Assembly (NCBI RefSeq): GCF_026212465.1
Contig: NC_080060.1
Coordinates: 14,112,513 to 14,176,512, forward strand
Direction: 5' to 3'
Source: Amaranthus tricolor
Lineage: Eukaryota; Streptophyta; Magnoliopsida; Caryophyllales; Amaranthaceae
DNA length: 64,000 bases
Below are positions 32,262 through 45,175 of this stretch, one piece after another (the first letter of the stretch is position 1; each line of letters starts with the position of its first letter). Below the pieces are notes generated by a model. It was given only the letters and a program-made list of their open reading frames with translations. It did no database searches and was not told the DNA's origin. Both the position numbers and the translations under genes were made by a program.

Positions 32262-32700
32262 AGAATTTCATTCCAAACAAAACCAAAGAAACACATCAAA
32301 ACTATGGGATCAGGCCGACTGTAACTTTGCATCAGTATGGAGGAAATACCCACCTTCTAGGAAATGTTGTATTAACCCATTCTTTATGTGCATACCATAA
32401 GAAGAGACCTCAAGGCAAAACACAAGGTTGCTGATTATAGATCTCTAAACCAAAGGTTGGTTTGAGATTGTACTAGGTACAAAGTAGAAAATCTAATCTT
32501 AATTTCATGCTTTACAATATTCATTATGTTAGCAACTGTGCTCATGCGACAAAGCCAATTTGCTTCATTTCTGGTCTTCCACATGTAATATCATAGGCTA
32601 CGAATGCTTGCAATAATCACCTTCCTTTGGAAGCCACTTGCTTTTCATTTGAAGTTGATCATGTCAACAAGCGTCTGAGGGGTGGTATAAAGATGTACCC
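32262..32700 (-). mobile_element. 3' end of a second LINE, minus strand
   Basis: On the minus strand, broken frames give YYMWKTRNEANWLCRMSTV and KHEIKIRFSTLY, matching the ORF2 C-terminal segment seen at 23441-23851. A 3' part ending in GAATGAAATTCTTTTTCTTT and the (AAT)n array follows. A block at about 32322-32372 resembles 25186-25232 of the other LINE, although that lies before its RT, so one of the two is rearranged. The LINE is cut at 32700 by the satellite. Confidence 0.65.
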
Positions 32701-32701
32701 A

Positions 32702-35700
32702 ATTTTAACCATTTCCACATAATAATATATGCCAAATAGTGTTGTGTGTCAAGTTTCATGCGAAACAAACCAAGTTTGAACTAATTTAAGCGAGAAAGTG
32801 CCAAAAAAGCTTAAAAAAGAAAAAAACGCAATTTTGCGCGTAATTTCAAAGATATGACTATTGTTTTTACTCTAAAAATTTCAACAGCATAATATATACA
32901 AAATAGTAATGTGTGCCAAAATTCATGCCAAAAACAATTTTATGCGAGAAAATGCCAAAAAAGCTTGAAAATGTTTAAAAACGGAACTTAGCACGTAATG
33001 TCAAACATATGATTATTTTTTTCAATTCCAACCAATTCAACAAAATAATATATACAAAATAATGTTAAGTGCCAAGTTTCATGCCAACCAAACCAAATTT
33101 GTATAATTTTAAGCGAGATGGTGCAAAAAAACCTTAAAAAACCTTACAACGGAACTTAGCACGTAAATTCAAGGAGATGCCTATTTGTTTCAATTCTAAC
33201 CATTTCACCACAATAATATATACCAAATAGTATTGTGTGCCATGTTTTATGCTAAACAAACCATGTTTGATCTATTTTAAGCAAGAAAATGCCAAAAAAG
33301 TTATAAAAACCTTAAAAATGGAACTTAGCACATAATTTCAAGCATATGACTATTGTTTTTAAATTCTAACCATTTCCACACAATAATATATACCAAATAG
33401 TATTGTGTGTCAAGTTTCATGCCAAACAAACCATGTTTCATACTTTAAGCAAGAAAGTGCCAAAAAAGCTTAAAAAGGCAAAAAAATGAAACTTTGTGCG
33501 TAATTTAAAAAATATGAATATTTTTTCAACTCGAACAATTTCAACACAATAATATATACCAAATAATATTGTGTGCTATGTTTCATGCCAAACGAACCAA
33601 GTTTGAACAACTTTATGCGAGAAAGTGCCAAAAAAGTATAAAAAACCTTAAAAACGAAACTCAACATGTAATTTCAAGCATATGACTATTGTTTTGAACT
33701 CTAACCTTTTCAACACAATGATATATACCAAATAGTGTTGTGTGCCAATTTTTATGCCAAACAAACCAAGTTAGAAATACTTTAAGCGAGAAAGTGCCAA
33801 AAAATTTTGAAAATCCTTAAAAACGAAACTTAGCAATTAATTTCAAACATATAACTATTGTTTTTGATTCTAACCATTTAAACACAATAATATATACCAA
33901 ATTGTCTTGTGTGTCAAGTTTAATGCCAAATTAACTAAGTTTAAATTACTTTATGCGAGAAAGTGTCAAAAAAACTTGAGAATCCTAAAAAACGGAACTT
34001 AGCACATTTATCAAGCATATGACTGTTGTTTTCGATTCTAACCCGTTCAACCTAATAATATATACGAAATAGCGTTGTGTGCCAAGTTTCATGCCAAACA
34101 AATCAAGTTTGAACTACTTTATGAGCAAAAGTGCCAAACAAGCTTAAAAAACCTTAAAAATGGAACTTAGCACATAATTTCAAGCATATGAATATTGTAT
34201 TCCATGCTAACCATTTCAACATATTAATAAATACCAAATAGTGTTGTATGCCAAGTTTCATGCCAAATGAACTAAGTTTGAAATACTTTATGAGAAAAAG
34301 CGCAAAAAAAACTTATAAAACCTTGAAAACGCTACTTAGCACATAATTTCAAGCATATGTCTATTGTTTTCAACTCTAACCATTGCAACAAAATAATATT
34401 TACCAAATAATGTTGTGTGCCAAGTTTTATGCCAAACAAACCTAGTTTAAACTACTTTATGTGAGGAAAGTGCAAAAAAAAGCATAAGAAAACCTTAAAA
34501 ACGAAATTTAACACGTAATTTAAAGCATATTGCTATTTTATCTTTCCATTTCAATAGAATATTATATGTAAAATAGTTTTGTGTTCCAAATTTCATGCCA
34601 AATAAACAAAATTTGAACTACTTTAATTGAGAAAGTGCCAAAAAAGTTTTAAAAAGCTTAAAAACGAAACATAGCACGTAATTTCAAACATATGACTATT
34701 CTTTTCAATTCTAACCATTTCAAAAAAATAATATATGCCAAATAGTTTTGTGTGCTATGTTTCATGCCAAACGAACCAAGTTTGAACTACGTTATGCGAG
34801 AAAGTGTCAAAAAAACTTGAAAATCCTTATAAACGGAACATAACACATAAACAAGCATATGAGTATCTTTTTTCAATTCTAACCATTTCAACACAATAAT
34901 ATACACAAAATATTATTGTGTGCTAAGTTTCATGCCCAACATACAAAGGTAGAGCAACTTTATGAGAGAAAGTGGCAAAAAACATAAAAAAGCCTTAAAA
35001 ATGGAACTTAACACGTAATTTAAAATATTTAACTATTGTATTTAACCATTTCAACACAATAATATATACCAAATAGTGTTGTGTGCCAATACCATGCCAA
35101 ATGAACTAAGTTTGAACTACTTTAGGAGAAAAAGTGCCAAAAAAGCTTAAAAAACGTTAAAAACAGAACTTAACACGTAATTTCAACCATATGACTATTG
35201 TTATAAAATCTAAATTTTTCAACACAATAATATATACCAAATAGTGTTGTGTGCCAAGTTTCATGCCAAACAAACCAATTTTGAACTACTTTATGCGTGC
35301 AAGTGCCAAAAAAGCTTGAAAATCTTTAAAAAACGGAACTTAGCACAAAATTATGTAGCATATTACTACTATTTTCAAATCCAACCATTTCAACACAATA
35401 ATATAAACCAAATAGTGTTGTGTGCCAAGTTTCATGCCAAACAAATCAAGTCGAAACTACTTTATGCGGGAAAGTGCCAAAAAATCTTTAAAAACCTTAA
35501 AAAACGGATCTTAGCACATAATTTCAAGCATATGCATACTCCTTTCAATTCTAACCATTTCAACACAATAATATATACCAAATAGTGTTGTGTTCCAATT
35601 TTAATGCCAAAGCAACCAAGTTTAAATTATTTTAAGCGAGAAAGTGCCAAAAAAGATTAAAAAGGCAAAAAAAAAAACGCAACTTGGCGCGTAATTTCAA

Positions 35701-36278
35701 AGATATGACTATTTTTTCTACTGAAACCATTTCAATACAATAATATATACCAAATAGTGTTGTGTGCTATGTTTCATGCTAAACGAACTGAGTTTGAACT
35801 ACTTTATGCGAGAAAGTGCGAAAAAAGCTTGAAAATCCTTCTAAACGGAATATAACACATAATTTCAAGCATATGATGAGTATTTTTTTTTCAATTCTAA
35901 CCATTTGGAAATTAGCACGTAATTTCAAGCATATGAATATTTTTTTCAATTATAATCATTTAGACACAATAATATATACCAAATAATAGTGTGTGCCAAA
36001 TTTCATGGCATACAAACCAAATTTGTATACTTTTATGCGAGATAGTGCAAAAAAAGTTTTAAAAAACCTTAAAAGCGGAACTTAGCACGTAATTTCAAGC
36101 ATTTGACTATTTTTTTTTTCAATTCCAACCATTTCAAAACAATACTATGTATCAAATAGTGTTGTGTGTCACGTTTCATGCCAAACAAACCAAGTTTCAA
36201 TACTTTAAGCGAGAAAGTGCCAAAAAAAAGCTTGAAAAGCTTTAAAAACGGAACTTAGCACGTAATTTCAAGCATAAG
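32702..36278. repeat. Divergent monomeric satellite flank (left)
   Basis: About 21 monomers show no obvious larger period. They differ from one another by many substitutions and small indels. A junction at about 36279 (GCATAAG followed by CCAAAATATATTT) joins two out-of-phase monomer parts and marks the start of the higher-order region. Confidence 0.75.
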
Positions 36279-37834
36279 CCAAAATATATTTAAAAACCTT
36301 AAAAACGGAGCTTAGCACATACTTGTAAGTATATGAATATTTTTTCAATTCTAACCATTTTAACACAATAATATATACCAAATAGTGTTGTGTGCCAAAT
36401 TTCATGCGAAACAAACCAAGTTTGAACCACTTTAAGCGAGAAAGTGCCAAAAATGTTTTAAAATCCTTAAAAACGAAACTTAGCACATAATTTTAAGTGT
36501 ATGATTATACATTTTCAATTCTAACCATTTCTACACAATAATATATACCAAATATTCTTGTGTGTCAAATTTTATGAAAAACAAACCAAGTTTGAAGTAC
36601 TTTAAACGAAAAAGTGCCAAAAAAGCTAAAAAGTTAAAAAAACACAACTTTGCGTGTAATTTCAAAGATATGACTATTGTTTCAACTATAACCAATTGAA
36701 CACAATAATATATACCAAATAGTGTTGTATGCCAAGTTTCATTCCAAACAAACCAAATCGTAATTACTTTATGCGAGAAAGTGCCAAAAAATCTTTAAAA
36801 ACCTTAAAAACGGAGCTTAGGACGTACTTTCAAGTATATGAATATTTTTTTAAATTCTAACCATTTTAGCACAATAATATATATCAAATAGTGTTGTCTG
36901 CCAAGTTTCATGCCAAACAAACCAAGTTTGAACCACTTTAAGCGAGAAAACGCAAAAAACGTTTTAAAATCCTTAACAACGAAACTTAACACATAATTTG
37001 AAACATACGATTATTTATTTTCAATTCTAACCATTTATACACAATAACATATACCAAATACTATTGTATGTCAAGTTTTATGAAAAACAAACCAAGTTGG
37101 AACTACTTTAAACGAAAAAGTGACAAAAAAGCTTAAAAAGATAAAAAAGCACAACTTTGCGTGTAATTTCAAAGATATGATTATTGTTTCAACTGTAACT
37201 ATTTGAACACAATAATATATACTAAATAGTGTTGTGTGCCGACTTTCATTCCAAACAAACCAATTTTGAACTATTTTATGCGAGAGAGTGGCAAAAAATC
37301 TTGAAAATCATTAAAAACGGAACTAATCGTGTAATTTCAAAGATATGACTATTTTTCCAATTCTAAATATTTCAACACTATAATATACACCAAATACTGT
37401 TGTGTTTCATGTTTCATACAAAACAAACCAAGTTTCAAATATTTTAAGCGAAAAAGTGTCAAAAAAGCTTAAAAAGGCAAAAAAAATACAACTTTGCGCG
37501 TGATTTCAAAGATATGACTATTCTTTCAACTCTAACCATTTCAACACAATAATGTATACAAAATAGTATTGTGTTCCATGTTTAATGCCAAACAAACCAT
37601 GCTGGAACTATTTTAAACGAGAAAGTGCCAAAAACGATTTAAAATCCTTAGAAATGGAACTTAGCACGTAATTTCAAGCATATGACTTTTTTTTCAATTA
37701 TAACAATTTCAACACAATAATGTATACCAAATAGTGTTGTGTGTCAACATTTATGCCAAACAAACCAAATTTGAACTACTTTAAGCGAGAAAGTGGCCAA
37801 AAAATGTAACTTTGCGTGTAATTTTCAAAAATAT
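36279..37834. repeat. Partial higher-order repeat copy 0 (monomer types M8-M14)
   Basis: Monomers in order have the signatures of types M8, M9, Mx, My, M10, M11, M12, M13 and M14 as defined by the later copies. An example is GATTATTTATTTTCAATTCT at about 37010 for M10, or GACTATTCTTTCAACTCTAA at about 37517 for M13. Confidence 0.75.
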
Positions 37835-40206
37835 GACTCTTTTTTCAACTCTAAACATTTCAATACAATAATATATACAAAATAGTGTTGTGTACAAAGT
37901 TACAATGCAAATAAACCAAGTGTAAACTATTTTATGAGAAAAAGTGTCAAAAATGCTTAAAAAACCTTAAAAATGCAACTTTACACGTAATTTCAATCAT
38001 ATCACTAATGTTTTCAATCCTAACCATTTCAACATAACTATATATTCCAAATAGTTTTGTGTGCCTATTTTCATGCCAAACAAACCAAGTCTGAACTACT
38101 TTTTGCGACAATGTGCAAAAAAGCATAAAAAATCTTAAAAAAGAAACTTTGCACGTAATATCAAGCATATGACAATTGTTTTCAGTTCTAACCATTTTCA
38201 CGTAACAATATATATACCAAATAGTGTTGGGTGCCAAGTTTTATGCCAAACAAACCAAGCTTCAACTACTTAATACGAAAAAGTGCAAAAAAGTTTTAAA
38301 AATCTTAAGAACGGAACTTAGAACGTAATTTCAAGGATATGACTATTGCTTTTAACCCCAACCATTTCAACACAATAATATATACCAAATAGTGTTGTGT
38401 GCCAAGTTTCATTATAACAAACCAAGTTTGAACTACTTTTATACGAGAAAGTGCAAAAAAAGCATAAAAAACACCTTAAAAACGGAACTTAGCACGTAAT
38501 TTAAAGCATATGACTATTTCTTTTCAATTTTAAACATTTCAACACAAAAATATATACCAAATAGTTTTGTGCACAAGTTTCATGCCAAATAAATTAAGTA
38601 GGAGCTACTTTATGCGAGAAAGATCTAAAAAAGCGTAATAATCCTTAAAAATGGAATTTAGCACATAATGTCAAGCATATGACTATTGTTTTATATTCTA
38701 ACCATTTTAACACTATAATATATACAATATAGTGTTGTTGCCAAGTTTCATGTGAAACGAACCATGTTTGAACTATTTTTTATCAGAGAAAATGCGAAAA
38801 AACCTTAAAAAACGTTAAAAGTGGAACTTAACACGTAATTTCAATAATATGTCTATGGTTTTAAACTCTAAACATTTAAGCACAATAATATATACAAAAT
38901 ATTGTTGTGTGTCAAGTTTCATGCCAAACATACCAAGTCGGAATCACTTTATGCGAGAAAGTGCCAAAAAATATTTAAAAACCTTAAAAATGGAGCTTAG
39001 CACGTACTTTTAAATATATGAATATTTTCTCAATTCTAACCATTTTAATACAATAATATATACCAAATAGTGTTGAGTGCCAAATTTCATGCGAAACAAA
39101 CCAAATTTGAACCACTTTAAGCGAGAAAGTGCCAAAAATGTTTTAAAATCCTTAAAAACAAAACTTAGCACATAATTTTAAGCATACGATTATATATTTT
39201 CAATTCTAACCATTTCTACACAATAATATATACCAAATAGTCTTTTGTGTCAAATTTTATTAAAAACAAACCAAGTTTGAACTACGTTAAATGAAAAGGT
39301 GCCAAAAACGTATTAAAATCCATAAAAACGAAACATAGCACATAATTTCAAGCATATGATTATTTATTTTCAATTCTAACAATTTTTACACAATAATATA
39401 TACAAAATAGTATGGTGTGTCAAGTTTTATGAAAAAGAAACCAAGTTTGAACTACTTTAAACGAAAAAGTGCCAAAAAAGCTTAAAAAGTTAATAAATAC
39501 ACAACTTTGCGTGTAATTTCAAAGATATGATTATTGTTTCAACTCTAACTATTTGAACACAATAATATATACCAAATAGTGTTGTGTGCAAACTTTCATG
39601 CCAAACAAACTAATTTTGAACTATTTTATACGAGAAAGTGGCAAAAAATCTTGAAAATTATTAAAAACGGAACTTATCGTTTAATATCAAAGATACGACT
39701 ATTTTTTCAATTCTAACTATTTCAACACTATAATATATACACCAAATAGTGTTTTGTTTGATGTTTCCTACAAAACAAACCAAGTTTGAAATATTTTAAG
39801 CAAAAAATTGTCAAAAAAGCTTTAAAAAGCAAAAGAAGATACATCTTTGCGCGTGATTTCAAAGATATGACTATTCTTTCAACTCTAACCTTTTCAACAC
39901 AATAATGTATACAAAATAGTATTGTGTTGCATGTTTAATGCCAAACAAACCATGCTAGAACTATTTTAAGCGAGAAAGTGCCAAAAACGTTTGAAAAACC
40001 TTAGAAACGGAACTTAGCATTTAATTTCAAGCATATGACTATTGTTATCAATTATAACAATTTCAACACAATAATATATACCAAATAGTGTTGTGTGTCA
40101 ACATTTATGCCAAACAAACAAAATTTGAACTACTTTAAGCGAGAAAGTGCAAAAAAACTTTAAAAAGGCCAAAAAATGCAACTTTGCGTGTAATTTTCAA
40201 AAATAT
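37835..40206. repeat. Higher-order repeat copy 1, 2372 bp, 14 monomers
   Basis: Anchored at the M1 signature GACTCTTTTTTCAACTCTAA. Signatures follow for M2 (GACTAATGTTTTCAATCC), M3 (GACAATTGTTTTC), M4 (GACTATTGCTTTTAACC), M5 (TTTTGTGCACAAGTTTCATG with AAATTAAGTAGGAGC), M6, M7 (GTCTATGGTTTTAAAC), M8, M9 and M10-M14. Types Mx and My are missing. Confidence 0.85.
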
Positions 40207-42920
40207 GACTCTTTTTTCAACTCTAACCATTTCAATACAATAATATATACCAAATAGTGTTGTGGACAAAGTTACAATGAAAATAAACCAAGTTTAAACT
40301 ATTTTTTGAGAAAAAGTGTCAAAAATGCTTAAAAAACCTTAAAAACGCAACTTTACACGTAATTTCAAGCATATGACTAATGTTTTCAATCCTAACCATT
40401 TCAACACAACTAAATATTCCAAATAGTTTTGTGTGCCTAGTTTCATGCCAAACAAACCAAGTTTGAACTACTTTTTGCGACAAAGTGCCAAAAAAGCATA
40501 AAAAACCTTAAAAACGGAACTTCGCATGTAATATAAAGCATATGACTGTTGTTTTCAATTTTAACCATTTCCACGCAATAATATATATACCAAATAGTGT
40601 TGTGTGCCAAGTCTCATGCCAGAAAAACCAAGTTTCAACTACTTTATGAGAAAAAGTGCAAAATAGTTTTAAAAACCTTAAAAATGGAAATTAGAACGTA
40701 ATTTCAAGCATATGACTATTGCTTTTAACCATAACCATTTCAACACAATAATATATATACCAAATAGTGTTGTGTGCCAAGTTTTATTATAACAAACCAA
40801 GTTTGAACTACTTTTATATGAGAAAGTGCAAAAAAAGCATAAAAAAACCTTAAAAACGGAGCTTAGCACGTAATTTAAAGCATATGACTATTTTTTTTTT
40901 AAATTTTAACCATTTCAACTCAAAAATATATACCAAATAGTTTTGTGTGCAAGTTTCATGCCAAATAAATTAAGTAGAAGCTACTTTAAGCGAGAAAGAT
41001 CCAAAAAAGCGTAATAATGCTTAAAAATTGAACTTAGCACATAATTTCAAGCATATGACTATTGTTTTCTATTCTAACCATTTCAACACAATAATATATA
41101 CAAAATAGTGTTGTTGCTAAGTTTCATGCGAAACGAACCAAGTTTGATCAATTTTATCAGAGAAAATGCGAAAAAAGCTTAAAAAACGTTAAAAGCGGAA
41201 CTTAACACATAGTTTTAATAATATGTCTATGGTTTTAAATTATAAACATTTAAGCACAATAATATATACCAAATATTGTTGTGTGCCAAGTTTCATGCCT
41301 AACAAACCAAGTCGGAATTACTCTATGTGAGAAAGTGCCAAAAAATATTTAAAACCCTTAAAGACGGAGCTTAGCACGTACTTTTAAGTTTATAAATGTT
41401 TTCTCAATTCTAACCAGTTTAACACAATAATATAAAACCAAATAGTGTTGTGTGCAAAATTTCATGCGAAACAAACCAAGTTTGAACCACTTTAAGCGAG
41501 AAAGTGCCAAAAATGTTTTAAAATCCTTAAAAACGAAACTTAGCCCATAATTTTAAGCATATGATTATACACTTTCAATTCTAAGCATTTCTACACAATA
41601 ATATATACCAAATAGTCTTGTTTGTCAAATTTTATGAAAAAACAAAACAGGTGTTGAAGTACTTTAAACGAAAATGTGCCAAAAAAGCTTAAAAAGTTAT
41701 AAAAACACAACTTTGCGTGTAATTTCAAAGTTATGACTATTGTTTCAACTCTAACCATTTCAACACAATAATATATAGCAAATAGTGTTGTGTGCCAAGT
41801 TTCATTCGAAACAAACCAAATCGTAATTACTTTATGCGAGAAAGTGCCCAAAAATCATTAAAAACCTTAAAAACGGAGCATAGCATGTACTTTAAAGTAT
41901 ATGAATATTTTTCTCATTTCTAAATATTTTAACACAATAATATATACCAATTAGTGTTGTCTGCCAAGTTTCATGCGAAAAAACCAAGGTTGAACCACAC
42001 TAAGCGAGAAAGTGCCAAAAACATTTTAAAATCCTTAAAAACGAAACTTAGCTCGTAATTTCAAGCATACGATTATTTATTTCAATTCTAACCATTTCTA
42101 CACAATAATATATACCAAATAGTATTGTGTGTAGAGTTTTATGAAAAAAAACCAAGTTTGAACTACTTTAAATGAAAAAAGTGCCAAAAAAGCTTAAAAA
42201 GTTCTAAAAAACACAACGTCGCGTGTAATTTCAAAGATATGATTATTTTTTCAACTATAACTATTTGAACACAGTAATATATACCAAATAGTGTTGTGTG
42301 CCAACTTTCATGCCAAACAAACCAATTTTGAACTATTTTATACGAGAAGGTGGCAAAAAATGTTGAAAATTATTAAAAACGGAACTTATCGTACGATATC
42401 AAAGATATGACTATTTTTTAAATTCTAACTATTTCAACACTATAATATACACCAAATAGTGTTGTGTTTCATGTTTCATACAAAATAAACCAAGATTGAA
42501 ATATTTTAAGCAAAAAACTGTCAAAAAAGTTTTAAAAAGCCAAAAAAAAAAAAAACAACTTTGCGCGTGATTTCAAAGATATGACTATTCTTTTAACTCT
42601 AACCATTTCAACACTATAATGTATACAAAATAGTATTGTGTTCCATGTTTAATGCCAAACAGACCATGCTGGAACTATTTTAAGCGAGAAAGTGCCAAAA
42701 ACGTTTTAAAAACCTTAGAAAGGGAACTTAGCACGTAATTTCAAGCATATGACTATTTTTTTCAATTATAACAATTTCAAGACAATAATATATACCAAAT
42801 AGTGTTGTGTGTCAACATTTATGCAAAACAAACCAAATTTGAACTACTTAAAGCCAGAAAGTGCAAAAAAACATTAAAAAAGCCAAAAAATGCAACTTTG
42901 AGTGCAATTATCGAAAACAT
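40207..42920. repeat. Higher-order repeat copy 2, 2714 bp, 16 monomers (complete)
   Basis: This copy has all types M1-M9, Mx (41736), My (41904) and M10-M14 in order and serves as the reference unit. The difference from copy 1 (342 bp) equals two monomers. Confidence 0.87.
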
Positions 42921-45175
42921 GACTCTTTTTTCAACTCTAACCATTTCAATACAATAATATATACCAAACAGTGTTGTGTACAAAGTTACAATGCAAATAA
43001 ACCAAGTTTAAACTATTTTATGAGTAAAAATGTCAAAAATGCTTAAAAAACCTTAAAAACACAACTTTACACGTAATTTCAAGCATATGACTAATGTTTT
43101 CAATCCTAACCATTTCAACACAACTATATATTCCAAATAGTTTCGTGGGCCTAGTTTCATGCCAAACAAACCAAGTTTGAACTACTTTTTGCGACAAAGT
43201 GCCAAAAAAGCATAAAAAACCTTAAAAACGGAACTTCGCAATTAATATCAAGCATATGACAATTGTTTCGCATTCTAACCATTTCCACGCAATACTATAT
43301 ATACCAAATAGTGTTGTATGCCAAATTCATGCCAAAAAAACTAAGTTTCAACGACTTTATGCGAAAAAGTGCAAAATAGTTTTAAAAACCTTAAAAATGG
43401 AACTTAGAACGTAATTTCAAGCATATGACTATTGCTTTCAACCCTAACCATTTCACCACAATAATATATACGAAATAGTGTTGTGTGCCAAGTTTCATTA
43501 TAACAAACCAAGTTTGAACTACTTTTATACGAGAAAGTGCAAAAAAAGCATGAATAAAACCTTAAAAACGGAACTTAGCACGTAATTTAAAGCATATGAC
43601 TATTTAAAAACCTTGAAAAGGAACTTAGGACATACTTTTAAGTTTATGAATATTTTCTCAATTATAACCATTATAACACAATAATATATACCAAATAGTG
43701 TTGTGTGCGAAATTCATGCGAAACAAGTTGGAACAACTTTAAGCGAGAAAGTGCCAAAAATGTTTTAAAATCCTTAAAAACGAAACTTAGCACATAATTT
43801 TAACTATATTATTATATAATTTCAATTCTAACCATTTCTACAGAATAATATATAGGAAATAGTCTTGTGTGTCAAATTTAATGAAAAACAAACCAAGTTC
43901 GAAGTACTTTAAACCAAAAAGTGCCAAAAAAGCTTAAAAAGTTAAAAAAACATAACTTTGCGTGTAATTTCAAAGATATGACTTTTGTTTCAACTCTAAC
44001 CATTTGAACAAAATAATATATACATAATAGTGTTGTGTGTCAAGTTTCATTCGAAACAAACCAAATCGTAATTACTTTATGCGAGAAAGTGCCAAAAAAT
44101 CTTTTAAAACCATAAAAACGGAGCTTAGCACGTACTTTCAAGTATATGAATAATTTTCTCAATTCTAACCATATGAACACAATAATATATACCAATTAGT
44201 GTTGTCTTCCAAGTTTCATGCGAAAAAAATTCAAGTTTGAACCACTTTAAGCGAGAAAATGCCAAAAACGTTTTAAAATCCTTAAAAACAAAACTTAGCA
44301 CATAATTTCAAGCATATGATTATTTCTTTTTTAATTCTAATCATTTCTACACAATAACATATACCAAATAGTATTGTATGTCAAGTTTTATGAAAAGCAA
44401 ACCAAGTTTGAACTACTTTAAACGAAAAAGTGCCAAAAAAACTTAAAAAGTTAAAAAAAACAACTTTGCGTGTAATTTCAAATATATGATTATTTTTTCA
44501 ACTCTAACTATTTGAACACAATAATATATACCACATAGTGTTGTGTGCCAACTTTCATGCCAAAAAAAACCAATTTTGAACTATTTTATGTGATATTTTA
44601 TGCGACAAAGTGAAAAAAAATCTTGAAAATCATTAAAAACGGAACTTATCGTGTAATTTCAAAGATATGACTATTTTTTCAATTCTAACTATTTCAACAC
44701 TATAATATACACCAAATACTATTGTGTTTCATGTTTCATACAAAACAAACCAAGTTTGAAATATTTTTAGCGAAAAAGTTTCAAAAAAGCTTAAAAAGGC
44801 AAAAAAAATACAACTTTGCACGTGATTTCAAAGATATGACTATTATTTCAACTCTAACCATTTCAACACAATAATGTATACCAAATAGTATTGTGTTCCA
44901 TGTTTAACGCTAAACAAACAATGCTGGAACTATTTTAAGCGAGAAAGTGCCAAAAACGTTTGAAAAACCTTAGAAACGGAACTTAGCATGTAATTTCAAG
45001 CATATGACTATTGTTTTCAATTATAACAATTTCAACACAATAAAGTATACCAAATAGTGTTGTGTGTCAACATTTATGGCAAACAAACCAAATTTGAACT
45101 ACTTTAAGCGATAAAGTGCAAAAAAACTTTTAAAAGGCCAAAAAATGCTACTTTGCGTGTAATTTTCAAAAATAT
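42921..45175. repeat. Higher-order repeat copy 3, 2255 bp, internal deletion
   Basis: Types M1-M4 are followed by a break in M5 at about 43605 (GACTATTTAAAAACCTTG), which jumps into the M7/M8 boundary. M8, M9, Mx, My and M10-M14 follow. About 459 bp is missing relative to copy 2, including M6, M7 and the distinctive part of M5. Confidence 0.86.
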
